Shown here: one piece after another, positions 1-5,182 of the stretch
Layout of the letters: each line of letters begins with the position of its first letter
Numbering within the stretch: position 1 is the stretch's first letter
Assembly: GCA_937960715.1 (NCBI GenBank)
Contig: CALGOO010000216.1
Span: 1 to 5,182 of the forward strand
Direction: 5' to 3'
Origin: an uncultured Candidatus Competibacteraceae bacterium
GTDB lineage: Bacteria > Pseudomonadota > Gammaproteobacteria > Competibacterales > Competibacteraceae
Length of the DNA stretch: 5,182 bases
Program-made: the position numbers and the translations under genes
Notes under the pieces: generated by a model
The model's input: only the letters and a program-made list of their open reading frames with translations
What the model was told of the DNA's origin: nothing
The model's database searches: none

Positions 1-785
1 GTGCGGGTCTGCGGCACGTTGGAACCCCACATCATCAAAAAGGTGGAGTTATACCAGTCGGCGGATTCCGGCACGTCGGTCTGTTCGCCCCATACCATCG
101 GGCTGGCGGGCGGCAGGTCGCAATACCAGTCGTAGAACGAACCGCAGGCCCCGCCGATCAGCGACAGATAGCGCGAACCGGCGGCGTAGGACACCATCGA
201 CATCGCCGGAATCGGCGAGAAACCGTAAATCCGATCCGGCCCGTACTGCTTGACGGTGTAGACGTTGGCGGCTGCGATCAGCGGGTTGACTTCTTCCCAG
301 GTGGCCCGCACGAAGCCGCCCAATCCGCGCTTGCTCTTGTACTCGGTCGCTTTAATTGGGTCTTCGACGATGGAGGCCCAGGCATCCACCGGGTCTTTTT
401 TCTCGGCCAGCGCCTCGCGCCAGAGCTTGAGCAACCGCCCCCGCACCAGCGGATATTTGACCCGATTGGCGCTGTACAGATACCAGCTATAGGACGCGCC
501 GCGCGGACAGCCGCGCGGTTCGTGATTGGGCAGATCGTCGCGGGTGCGCGGGTAATCGGTCTGCTGGGTTTCCCAGGTCACCAGCCCGTTTTTAACGTAA
601 ATCTTCCAGCTACAGGAACCGGTGCAGTTCACCCCGTGGGTCGAGCGCACGATTTTGTCGTGCTGCCAGCGGCTGCGGTAGGCGTCTTCCCAGCCGCGAT
701 CCTCGTTGGTGACGACACCGTGATCGCCGGAGAAGGTATCGGTGACTTTCTTTAGGAAATTCAACCGGTCGAGAAAATGACTCAT
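1..785 (-). CDS. narG: Respiratory nitrate reductase alpha subunit NarG, N-terminal part (runs off left edge)
   Basis: NarG is the catalytic molybdenum subunit of the membrane-bound NarGHI complex. It reduces nitrate to nitrite at the cytoplasmic face, using quinol electrons passed through NarI and NarH. The window shows the first 261 codons of about 1,240 expected; the frame is open to the edge. The start MSHFLDRL resembles the E. coli NarG start, and the family block THGVNCTGSCSWKIYVKNGL follows. The FS0 [4Fe-4S] ligands are all present: His50, Cys54, Cys58 and Cys93 (counting Met). The block YDWYCDLPPASP supplies Asp223, the protein ligand to Mo in the E. coli enzyme. A vestigial twin-arginine-like stretch near residues 37-47 (RSRWQHDKIVR) is as in other NarG proteins, which stay cytoplasmic. 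The ATG is supported by AGAGGTG seven bases upstream. It lies 22 bp after the upstream narK, so co-transcription and translational proximity are likely. No frameshift or missing ligand is seen. Assignment is very secure; it is partial only because of the window edge. Confidence 0.98.
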   Translation of the reverse strand, partial: MSHFLDRLNFLKKVTDTFSGDHGVVTNEDRGWEDAYRSRWQHDKIVRSTHGVNCTGSCSWKIYVKNGLVTWETQQTDYPRTRDDLPNHEPRGCPRGASYSWYLYSANRVKYPLVRGRLLKLWREALAEKKDPVDAWASIVEDPIKATEYKSKRGLGGFVRATWEEVNPLIAAANVYTVKQYGPDRIYGFSPIPAMSMVSYAAGSRYLSLIGGACGSFYDWYCDLPPASPMVWGEQTDVPESADWYNSTFLMMWGSNVPQTR

Positions 786-791
786 GATCGA

Positions 792-798
792 TCACCTC
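792..798 (-). promoter_or_regulatory. Ribosome binding site of narG
   Basis: On the minus strand AGAGGTG lies seven bases before the ATG at 785. This fixes the narG start over the alternative GTG at 795, which is in another frame and would give only a short unrelated peptide. Confidence 0.75.
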
Positions 799-807
799 TT
801 GTCGAAT

Positions 808-2187
808 TCAGCACGGTTTCTCAGCGCCTTTGCGGGCGTAGTACCACCAGTTGATGCCGATGTTGAACAGGTAGAACAGTGCCGCGCCGTAGAAGAAGGC
901 GTTGGGCGAGCCGGTGGCGGCAAACGACCAGCCGATTAACATGCCGAAGATGAAGGGGCCGAACGAGGCCATCGCCGCCGTCCAGCCGATGATGCCGGCG
1001 GCTTGGCGCGGCTCGAAAATCATCGGCATCTGCTTGAAGGTGCTGGCGTTGCCGACGCCGCTGAAGAAGAACACGCCCAGCATCATCCCGACGAACAGCG
1101 GAAACTCGGCCATCGAGGCGGGATGGGTGTAGAAGGTCACGCCAATCGCGCACAGCAACAAGCCGATGCCCGACCAGTGGGTGACGATGGCCCCGCCCAA
1201 TTTGTCCGAAATCGGCCCGGCCAGCACCCGCGCCGCCGCGCCGACCAGCGGGCCGAGGAAGGCGTATTTCAACGGATCGGGGCCGCCCGGCAGCACCGTG
1301 TACATTTGCTTGATCATCAACGGGAACGTGGCGGCGAAGCCGGAAAACGAGCCGAAGGTCATGATGTACAGCGAGGTCATCCAGAACCCGTGCCGGTTGC
1401 TGAAATGGAAGATATCGAGCTGGTCACGGAAGTTGGCGCGCACCGGCACCGACTTCAGCATGAACCACGCGGCGATGGCGAAGGCGACGATAAACGGCAC
1501 GTAGATGAAGGCCGCGTTTTGCAGCCACATCGGCCGAGCCGCCGCGCCCGGCACGCTCGGTATGAAGGTTTGCGGGTCGCCCGCCAGGGTGCCAAACAGC
1601 GCGAAACCGATAATCCACGGCGTGATGAACTGCACCACGCTGACCCCGAAATTGCCGATGCCCGCCTGAATCGCCAGCGCGGTGCCTTGCAGCCGCTTGG
1701 GGAAAAACAGGCTGGTCGAGGGCATGAACGAGGAGAAATTGCCACCGCCCAATCCCGCCAAAAACGACAGCAGCAGCAATATCCAGTACGGCGTGGTCGG
1801 GTCTTGAATCGCGTAGAACCAGCCGACAATCGGAATCAGCAGCGACAGGGTGGCAAAGGTCACAACGTGACGGGTGCCGTACAGCGGCACCAAGAAGGTA
1901 TGCACCGCCCGCAAAATCCCGGCGGCCAATCCCGGCATCGCCGCCAGCCAGAAGGTTTGATTGGCGGTCAGCTTGAAGCCGATATTGGGCAGGCGCACCA
2001 CCAGCGCGCTGACCACAAACCAGACGATAAAGGCCATCATCAGGTTCAGGGTGGTAATCACCAGCGTTTTCCACGCCAGCGGCTTGGCGGTCGTCTCCCA
2101 AAACGTCGGGTCTTCCGGCGTCCAGGCGCTCAACCAGGTACGGGACGAGGGTTTCGCGCCGACGTTTGCGGTTATTGTTGTGGACAT
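808..2187 (-). CDS. narK: NarK2-type nitrate/nitrite transporter (MFS, nitrate/nitrite porter family)
   Basis: A 459-residue inner-membrane transporter, close to the 463 residues of E. coli NarK, with about 12 hydrophobic segments from residue 42 to 450. Family marks: first nitrate signature GLGGGNFSSFMPSTSLFF (about 145-162); second signature SGVGNASTFKQMP (about 376-388); and Arg93 (helix 2, ILRAVHTF) and Arg320 (AAARVLAG), which align with E. coli NarK Arg89 and Arg305, the substrate-binding pair. The cytoplasmic N-terminus carries the WTPEDPTFW motif typical of NarK2-type proteins. Compared with E. coli NarK it lacks the charged loop after the second signature (FEPRQAAGIIGW follows directly), so it belongs to a different subclass from the NarK2 half of the upstream fusion. 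Family knowledge suggests nitrate/nitrite exchange; the exact mode (symport or antiport) cannot be read from sequence. It sits 48 bp after the fusion gene and 22 bp before narG in one apparent operon. The start is supported by GAGGAGT eight bases upstream. Confidence 0.93.
   Translation of the reverse strand: MSTTITANVGAKPSSRTWLSAWTPEDPTFWETTAKPLAWKTLVITTLNLMMAFIVWFVVSALVVRLPNIGFKLTANQTFWLAAMPGLAAGILRAVHTFLVPLYGTRHVVTFATLSLLIPIVGWFYAIQDPTTPYWILLLLSFLAGLGGGNFSSFMPSTSLFFPKRLQGTALAIQAGIGNFGVSVVQFITPWIIGFALFGTLAGDPQTFIPSVPGAAARPMWLQNAAFIYVPFIVAFAIAAWFMLKSVPVRANFRDQLDIFHFSNRHGFWMTSLYIMTFGSFSGFAATFPLMIKQMYTVLPGGPDPLKYAFLGPLVGAAARVLAGPISDKLGGAIVTHWSGIGLLLCAIGVTFYTHPASMAEFPLFVGMMLGVFFFSGVGNASTFKQMPMIFEPRQAAGIIGWTAAMASFGPFIFGMLIGWSFAATGSPNAFFYGAALFYLFNIGINWWYYARKGAEKPC
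1674..1697. repeat. 24-bp tract identical in both NarK2-type coding regions (copy 1)
   Basis: These bases are identical to 3147-3170. Both copies encode, on the minus strand, the RLQGTAL segment just after the first nitrate signature, in the single-unit transporter and in the NarK2 half of the fusion. It reflects homology of the two units rather than a mobile repeat. Confidence 0.6.
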
Positions 2188-2195
2188 CGTGAGTG

Positions 2196-2202
2196 ACTCC
2201 TC
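2196..2202 (-). promoter_or_regulatory. Ribosome binding site of the single-unit narK
   Basis: GAGGAGT on the minus strand with an eight-base spacer to the ATG at 2187. It is the strongest Shine-Dalgarno sequence of the three genes. The 48-bp gap that holds it shows no terminator hairpin, which favours read-through from the fusion gene. Confidence 0.75.
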
Positions 2203-2235
2203 AATACCAACATTGCAAAAGGGATCGAATCGGCT

Positions 2236-4926
2236 TTAGCACGGCGCTTCCACATTCTTGCCGGCATACCAGCGCCAGGTGATAAACAGGCAACTCAGAT
2301 AGAACAGCGCGAACACCACCAGCGCCGCCTGATAGCCGCCGGTCAGGTCGATGGACGCGCCGTAGGCGATGGGAATGAAGAAGCCGCCGAAGGCCGCCAC
2401 CGCCGAACTGAAGCCCAGCGTGGCCGCCGCCTCGGTCGCGGCCAAGCGCGACGCCTCCGCCAACGCCGCATAGTCTTTGCCGTGTACCCTGCGCTGGCGC
2501 AGGGCGCGGAAAATGATCGGAATCATGCGGAAGGTCGAGCCGTTGCCGACCCCCGCGCTGAAGAACAACACCAGATACATGACGATAAAGCCGCTCATAT
2601 TGCCGCTGTCGTTCGGCCCCGGCAGGAACAGCAAAGCGCCCAGCGAGGCCAAGGTCATCGCCACGAACACCCAGCAGGTGATGATCGCGCCGCCGATCCG
2701 ATCCGACAGCCAGCCGCCGAGCGGTCGGATCAATGCCGCCAACAGCGGGCCGACGAAGGCGAATTTGAAGGCGTTAGCGTTCGGAAACGCCGTGTTGACC
2801 AGCATCGGGAAAGTGACCGCCAGCCCGATGAACGAACCGAAGGTGCCGGTATAGAGCCAGCTCATCAGCCATTGATGCTTGTGGCGGAAAATGGCGACCT
2901 GCTCGGCGAAACCGGCCTTGACCGCAGCGATGTTGTCCATGCCAAACCAGGCGGCGACCGAGGCGGCGACGATGAACGGCACCCAGATAAAGCCCGCGTT
3001 CTGTATCCAGATCGGCGTGACGATGCCCTCATCGAAATGGCTCTGCGCGCTGCCGCCCAGAATCCACAGCGCTCCGCCGTACATGGTGATGGGGACGATC
3101 AACTGCGCCAGCCCGACGCCGAGGTTGCCGATGCCGCCGTTCAAGCCCAGCGCGGTGCCTTGCAGCCGCTGCGGGAAGAAGAAGCTGATATTGGCCATGC
3201 TGGAGGAGAAATTGCCCGCGCCGAGCCCGCACAGCAGGGCGATGGCGACGAATACGGCATAATGGGTGTTGGGGTCTTGCACCGCGACTCCGATCCATAA
3301 CGTCGGCAGCAGCAACAGCGCGGTGCTGAACACCGTCCAGTTACGCCCGCCGAAGATCGGCACCACGAAGGAATACAGCGCTCGGAAAAACGGCCCGGAC
3401 AACCCCGGCAGCGCCGCCAGCCAGAACAGTTGATTTTGGCTGAACTTAAAACCGACATGGGGCAGTTCGACCACGATCACGCTCCACACTACCCAGACCG
3501 CGAAGGCCAAGAGCAGCGCGGGCATCGACAGCCACAGATTGCGATTGGCGATGCGCCGCCCGACCGCTTGCCAGAATCCCTCGTCGTCAGGCCGCCAGTC
3601 GGCCAGCAGATGGCGGCGACGGTAGACCCGATCCACCAGATTCGCGCCCGCCAGTTCGGCCCGCGCGTCGGCGTGGCGCTCCAGAATGTCCTCGCGCTCG
3701 CGCTTCTCGGCCAGCCAGGTCCACAGCATGGTGACCACCACCAGCAGGAACATCAGCATGAAGCAACTGCTGCGCACCCCCACCGCGTCCGCCGCCACCC
3801 CGAACATGATCGGCAGCACGAAACCGCCCAGGCCGCCAATCAGCCCGACGATGCCGCCGACCACGCCCATCTGGGTCGGATAGTGATCGGCCAGACTGCG
3901 ATAAACGCTGGCCTTGCCGAAGCCCTGCGCCAGCCCGATCAGAAACGCCAGCACCGTGAACAGCACGATGCCGATGCCGAGGTTGACCGAGACATCGCCC
4001 TTGATGCCGTGAATGGTCATGGTGGTCGGCGGGTAGCTCAATAAAAACAGACAAATCAGGCTGGCCCACAGCACCCACCAGGTGACGGTGTTGCCGCCCC
4101 ACTTGTCCGAGGCCCAACCGCCCAACGCGCGAATCGCCCCGGAGGGCAAATCGAAGAAGATGGTGAGAAACGCGGCGGTCGCCAGCGGCAGGCCGTATTC
4201 GCCGACGTAATATTTCGGCAACCACAGCGCCAGCGCCACAAAGCCGCCGAACACGAAGGCATACGCCAGCCCGAAGCGCCAGACCCGCGCCTCCAGCAGC
4301 GGTTGCAACTGCTGACCGAGACTCGGCCGGGCGCGATTCTGTGCCGCGCCTTTCTCGTGCAGCGGGTCGGTGTAGGTGAAAAACCAAAACAGCACCGCCA
4401 TAACCACCATTGCCACGGCGTAGATTTTCGGCACCATCTGCCAGGCCCCGAAGGCGGCAATAATCATCGGGGCGATAAACTTGGTCAGCGAGGAACCGGC
4501 ATTGCCCGCGCCGAAAATCCCCATCGCCGTCCCCTGCCGCTCCTTGCTAAACCAGGTCGAGGTATAGGCGATGCCAACCGCGAACGAGCCGCCCGCCAAT
4601 CCGACGAACAGCCCCAGCACCAGGTATTGCCAATATTCGGTGGCGTAGGACACCAGCCAGGTCGGCACCGACACCAGCAGCATCTGGATGAAAAACACGA
4701 TCCGCCCGCCGTAACGGTCGGTTAGGATGCCCAGCGGCAAGCGCACCAGCGAGCCGGTCAGAATCGGGGTGGCGACCAGCAGACCGAATTCCGTTTCGTT
4801 CAAATTCAGTTCGGCTTTGATCTTGATGCCGATGACCGAGAACATGACCCACACGGCGAAATTTACCGCGAAGGCCATGGTGTTCATGGTGAGGACGGAG
4901 ATTTGTTGTTGTTTTAGCGTCGCCAT
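2236..4926 (-). CDS. narK: NarK1-NarK2 fusion nitrate/nitrite transporter (two MFS units)
   Basis: An 896-residue inner-membrane protein made of two full MFS transporters, about 24 helices. Unit 1 (about 1-405) is NarK1-type: AGGSFAVGIAYTSTWF (111-126), QGFGKASVYRSLADHYP (334-350), Arg62 in SLVRLPLG and Arg266 in AIRALGG. Unit 2 (about 440-896) is close to E. coli NarK: ADWRPDDEGFWQ (442-453), GLGAGNFSSSMANISFFFP (567-585), AGVGNGSTFRMIPIIF (791-806), Arg515 (FFRALYSF) and Arg734 (LIRPLGG), plus the charged loop near 807-830 that E. coli NarK also has. The join is a charged, presumably cytoplasmic linker (about 405-440). Such fusions are known from Paracoccus, where the NarK1 half was assigned proton-nitrate symport and the NarK2 half nitrate/nitrite antiport; transfer of those roles here is inference. 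It is the first gene of the operon, 24 nt after the inferred transcription start. The Shine-Dalgarno is weak (GAGAA, five-base spacer). The start is preferred because it gives a short N-terminus directly before helix 1; Met14 has no better ribosome site. No internal stop or frameshift. Confidence 0.95.
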   Translation of the reverse strand: MATLKQQQISVLTMNTMAFAVNFAVWVMFSVIGIKIKAELNLNETEFGLLVATPILTGSLVRLPLGILTDRYGGRIVFFIQMLLVSVPTWLVSYATEYWQYLVLGLFVGLAGGSFAVGIAYTSTWFSKERQGTAMGIFGAGNAGSSLTKFIAPMIIAAFGAWQMVPKIYAVAMVVMAVLFWFFTYTDPLHEKGAAQNRARPSLGQQLQPLLEARVWRFGLAYAFVFGGFVALALWLPKYYVGEYGLPLATAAFLTIFFDLPSGAIRALGGWASDKWGGNTVTWWVLWASLICLFLLSYPPTTMTIHGIKGDVSVNLGIGIVLFTVLAFLIGLAQGFGKASVYRSLADHYPTQMGVVGGIVGLIGGLGGFVLPIMFGVAADAVGVRSSCFMLMFLLVVVTMLWTWLAEKREREDILERHADARAELAGANLVDRVYRRRHLLADWRPDDEGFWQAVGRRIANRNLWLSMPALLLAFAVWVVWSVIVVELPHVGFKFSQNQLFWLAALPGLSGPFFRALYSFVVPIFGGRNWTVFSTALLLLPTLWIGVAVQDPNTHYAVFVAIALLCGLGAGNFSSSMANISFFFPQRLQGTALGLNGGIGNLGVGLAQLIVPITMYGGALWILGGSAQSHFDEGIVTPIWIQNAGFIWVPFIVAASVAAWFGMDNIAAVKAGFAEQVAIFRHKHQWLMSWLYTGTFGSFIGLAVTFPMLVNTAFPNANAFKFAFVGPLLAALIRPLGGWLSDRIGGAIITCWVFVAMTLASLGALLFLPGPNDSGNMSGFIVMYLVLFFSAGVGNGSTFRMIPIIFRALRQRRVHGKDYAALAEASRLAATEAAATLGFSSAVAAFGGFFIPIAYGASIDLTGGYQAALVVFALFYLSCLFITWRWYAGKNVEAPC
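3147..3170. repeat. 24-bp tract identical in both NarK2-type coding regions (copy 2)
   Basis: This is the partner of 1674-1697, inside the NarK2 half of the fusion gene (about residues 586-593). Codons are identical through the whole tract although flanking codons differ. Confidence 0.6.
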
Positions 4927-4956
4927 CGCGGTTCTCGCAAGAATGCTGCGACCGCA

Positions 4957-4962
4957 ATAATA
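4957..4962 (-). promoter_or_regulatory. Predicted -10 element of the nar operon promoter
   Basis: TATTAT on the minus strand matches the sigma-70 TATAAT consensus at five of six bases. If the centre of the FNR-type box is placed at -41.5, the -10 hexamer should occupy exactly these bases and transcription should start at about 4950, leaving a leader of roughly 24 nt before the fusion gene. The matching -35 position reads AGGAAT, a poor hexamer, as expected for an activator-dependent class II promoter. The start point is inferred, not observed. Confidence 0.7.
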
Positions 4963-4973
4963 GGAGTGGCACT

Positions 4974-4986
4974 AAGGAAATTCCTT
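4974..4986. repeat. Short inverted repeat overlapping the FNR-type box
   Basis: AAGGAA and TTCCTT flank a single A, making a near-perfect 13-bp palindrome. Its right arm overlaps the first four bases of the extended FNR-type site, and it covers the -35 region of the predicted promoter. It could be a second protein-binding site or chance symmetry; no known regulator consensus is recognised. Confidence 0.4.
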
Positions 4987-5000
4987 GATGGAGATCAAGG
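4983..5000 (-). promoter_or_regulatory. FNR/ANR-type binding site upstream of the nar operon
   Basis: CCTTGATGGAGATCAAGG contains a perfect TTGAT-N4-ATCAA FNR consensus (4985-4998), and its symmetry extends two further bases on each side, giving 7-bp arms. The centre lies at 4991.5, which is 41.5 bp from the inferred start point, the spacing of class II FNR activation. FNR, ANR and DNR-type regulators share this consensus, so the regulator's identity is not fixed. Oxygen-limited induction of narK and narG is the standard use of such a site. The box is symmetric and could also affect the divergent gene on the plus strand. Confidence 0.88.
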
Positions 5001-5127
5001 TTTCTACGGTTAGCTCGTTCGGTTGAGTAGGGTAGCGATAAAAGGCCAGTCACTGCCTGCAAGGCTTCGTTGAAACCCCAAGGAAGCGCTCTTGACGGGT
5101 TGCGGTGGGGATGCTGGCAATCAGCAC
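5001..5127. other. Divergent intergenic region without a convincing gene
   Basis: Between the FNR-type site and the PIN-like start, all three plus-strand frames are broken by stops (for example TAG at 5011, TGA at 5071 and TGA at 5093). No ORF long enough for a 70-90 residue antitoxin is present. No tRNA, terminator hairpin or clear NarL heptamer cluster is visible. Confidence 0.55.
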
Positions 5128-5182
5128 GTGAAATGGCTGTTGGATACGCAGCTGCTGCTGTGGGTAGCGGGCGACTCCAAGC
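5128..5182 (+). CDS. Possible PIN-domain (VapC-like) toxin, N-terminal 18 codons, cut by right edge
   Basis: From a GTG start the plus strand reads (M)KWLLDTQLLLWVAGDSK to the edge. This resembles the opening beta strand and helix of VapC-family PIN ribonucleases, which commonly begin M-K-x-L-L-D-T-(H/Q)-x-L-L-W; Asp6 would be the first metal-binding acidic residue of the active site. VapC toxins cleave RNA and are normally neutralised by an antitoxin encoded just upstream. Here the GTG overlaps a TGA in the next frame (GTGA at 5128-5131), the kind of overlap seen in vapBC pairs. However, the frame ending there is open for only 11 codons (5096-5128), so a complete antitoxin is not present. 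No good Shine-Dalgarno precedes the GTG. Only 18 residues are visible, so this is a motif-based suggestion; a chance ORF is possible. Confidence 0.55.
   Translation, partial: MKWLLDTQLLLWVAGDSK

Noticed and set aside
1003..2196. Long plus-strand open frame of 397 codons opposite the single-unit narK
   Set aside because: The translation is rich in Arg, His, Gln and Gly with no recognisable domain; it is the antisense shadow of a GC-rich membrane-protein gene that has clear family motifs on the minus strand.
2188..2235. Possible terminator or second promoter between the fusion gene and the single-unit narK
   Set aside because: The 48-bp gap has no stable GC-rich hairpin with a T tract and no convincing -35/-10 pair; only a ribosome site is evident.
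2482..3300. Plus-strand open frame of 272 codons opposite the fusion gene
   Set aside because: It has the same shadow composition (Arg, Gln, Asp, His rich) and lies wholly inside the NarK2 half of the fusion.
3587..4387. Minus-strand open frame of 266 codons in another frame inside the fusion gene
   Set aside because: Out-of-frame shadow; the fusion frame is continuous and carries the nitrate-porter motifs, so this is not a frameshifted second gene.
5021..5040. Possible NarL heptamers (TACCCTA and TACTCAA on the minus strand)
   Set aside because: Each departs from TACYYMT and they are not in the inverted 7-2-7 arrangement; not enough to call a NarL site.
4547..5062. Minus-strand open frame of 171 codons running from the intergenic region into the fusion gene
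   Set aside because: It crosses the FNR-type promoter and then shadows the narK1 half out of frame; no recognisable protein features.
1..5182. CRISPR arrays, insertion sequence ends, tRNA genes
   Set aside because: No regularly spaced repeats, terminal inverted repeats with a transposase, or tRNA-like cloverleaf segments were seen; nearly all of the window is coding.

Overview
The window is the start of a respiratory nitrate reductase (nar) operon on the minus strand, from a GC-rich bacterium. Encoded proteins closely resemble the NarK and NarG of Proteobacteria, and the promoter carries a perfect FNR/ANR-type box. A facultatively anaerobic, nitrate-respiring gamma- or betaproteobacterium is the best guess; no ribosomal or other taxonomic marker is present, so this is inference.

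Layout, read in the direction of transcription (right to left). A divergent intergenic region (about 4927-5127) holds an FNR-type site, and a TATTAT -10 element lies exactly where a class II FNR-dependent promoter would need it. Next comes an 896-residue NarK1-NarK2 fusion (4926-2236), two complete major facilitator (MFS) transporters in one chain. After 48 bp follows a separate 459-residue NarK2-type transporter (2187-808). After 22 bp begins narG (785 to beyond position 1), of which the first 261 codons are visible with all [4Fe-4S] ligands and the molybdenum-ligating Asp. All three genes run in the same direction with short gaps and no visible terminator between them, so they probably form one transcript, with the rest of narG and presumably narHJI off the left edge.

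Together the genes import nitrate (proton symport and/or nitrate/nitrite exchange) and reduce it to nitrite at the cytoplasmic face of the membrane. The FNR-type site would restrict expression to low oxygen. The unusual point is dosage and architecture: three NarK-family MFS units (about 36 predicted helices) precede one narG.

At the right edge, on the plus strand, 18 codons look like the N-terminus of a PIN-domain (VapC-like) toxin with a GTG start. No intact antitoxin gene fits between it and the nar promoter. Apart from that, the window is a well-preserved version of a known system; I see no evidence of a wholly undescribed one.
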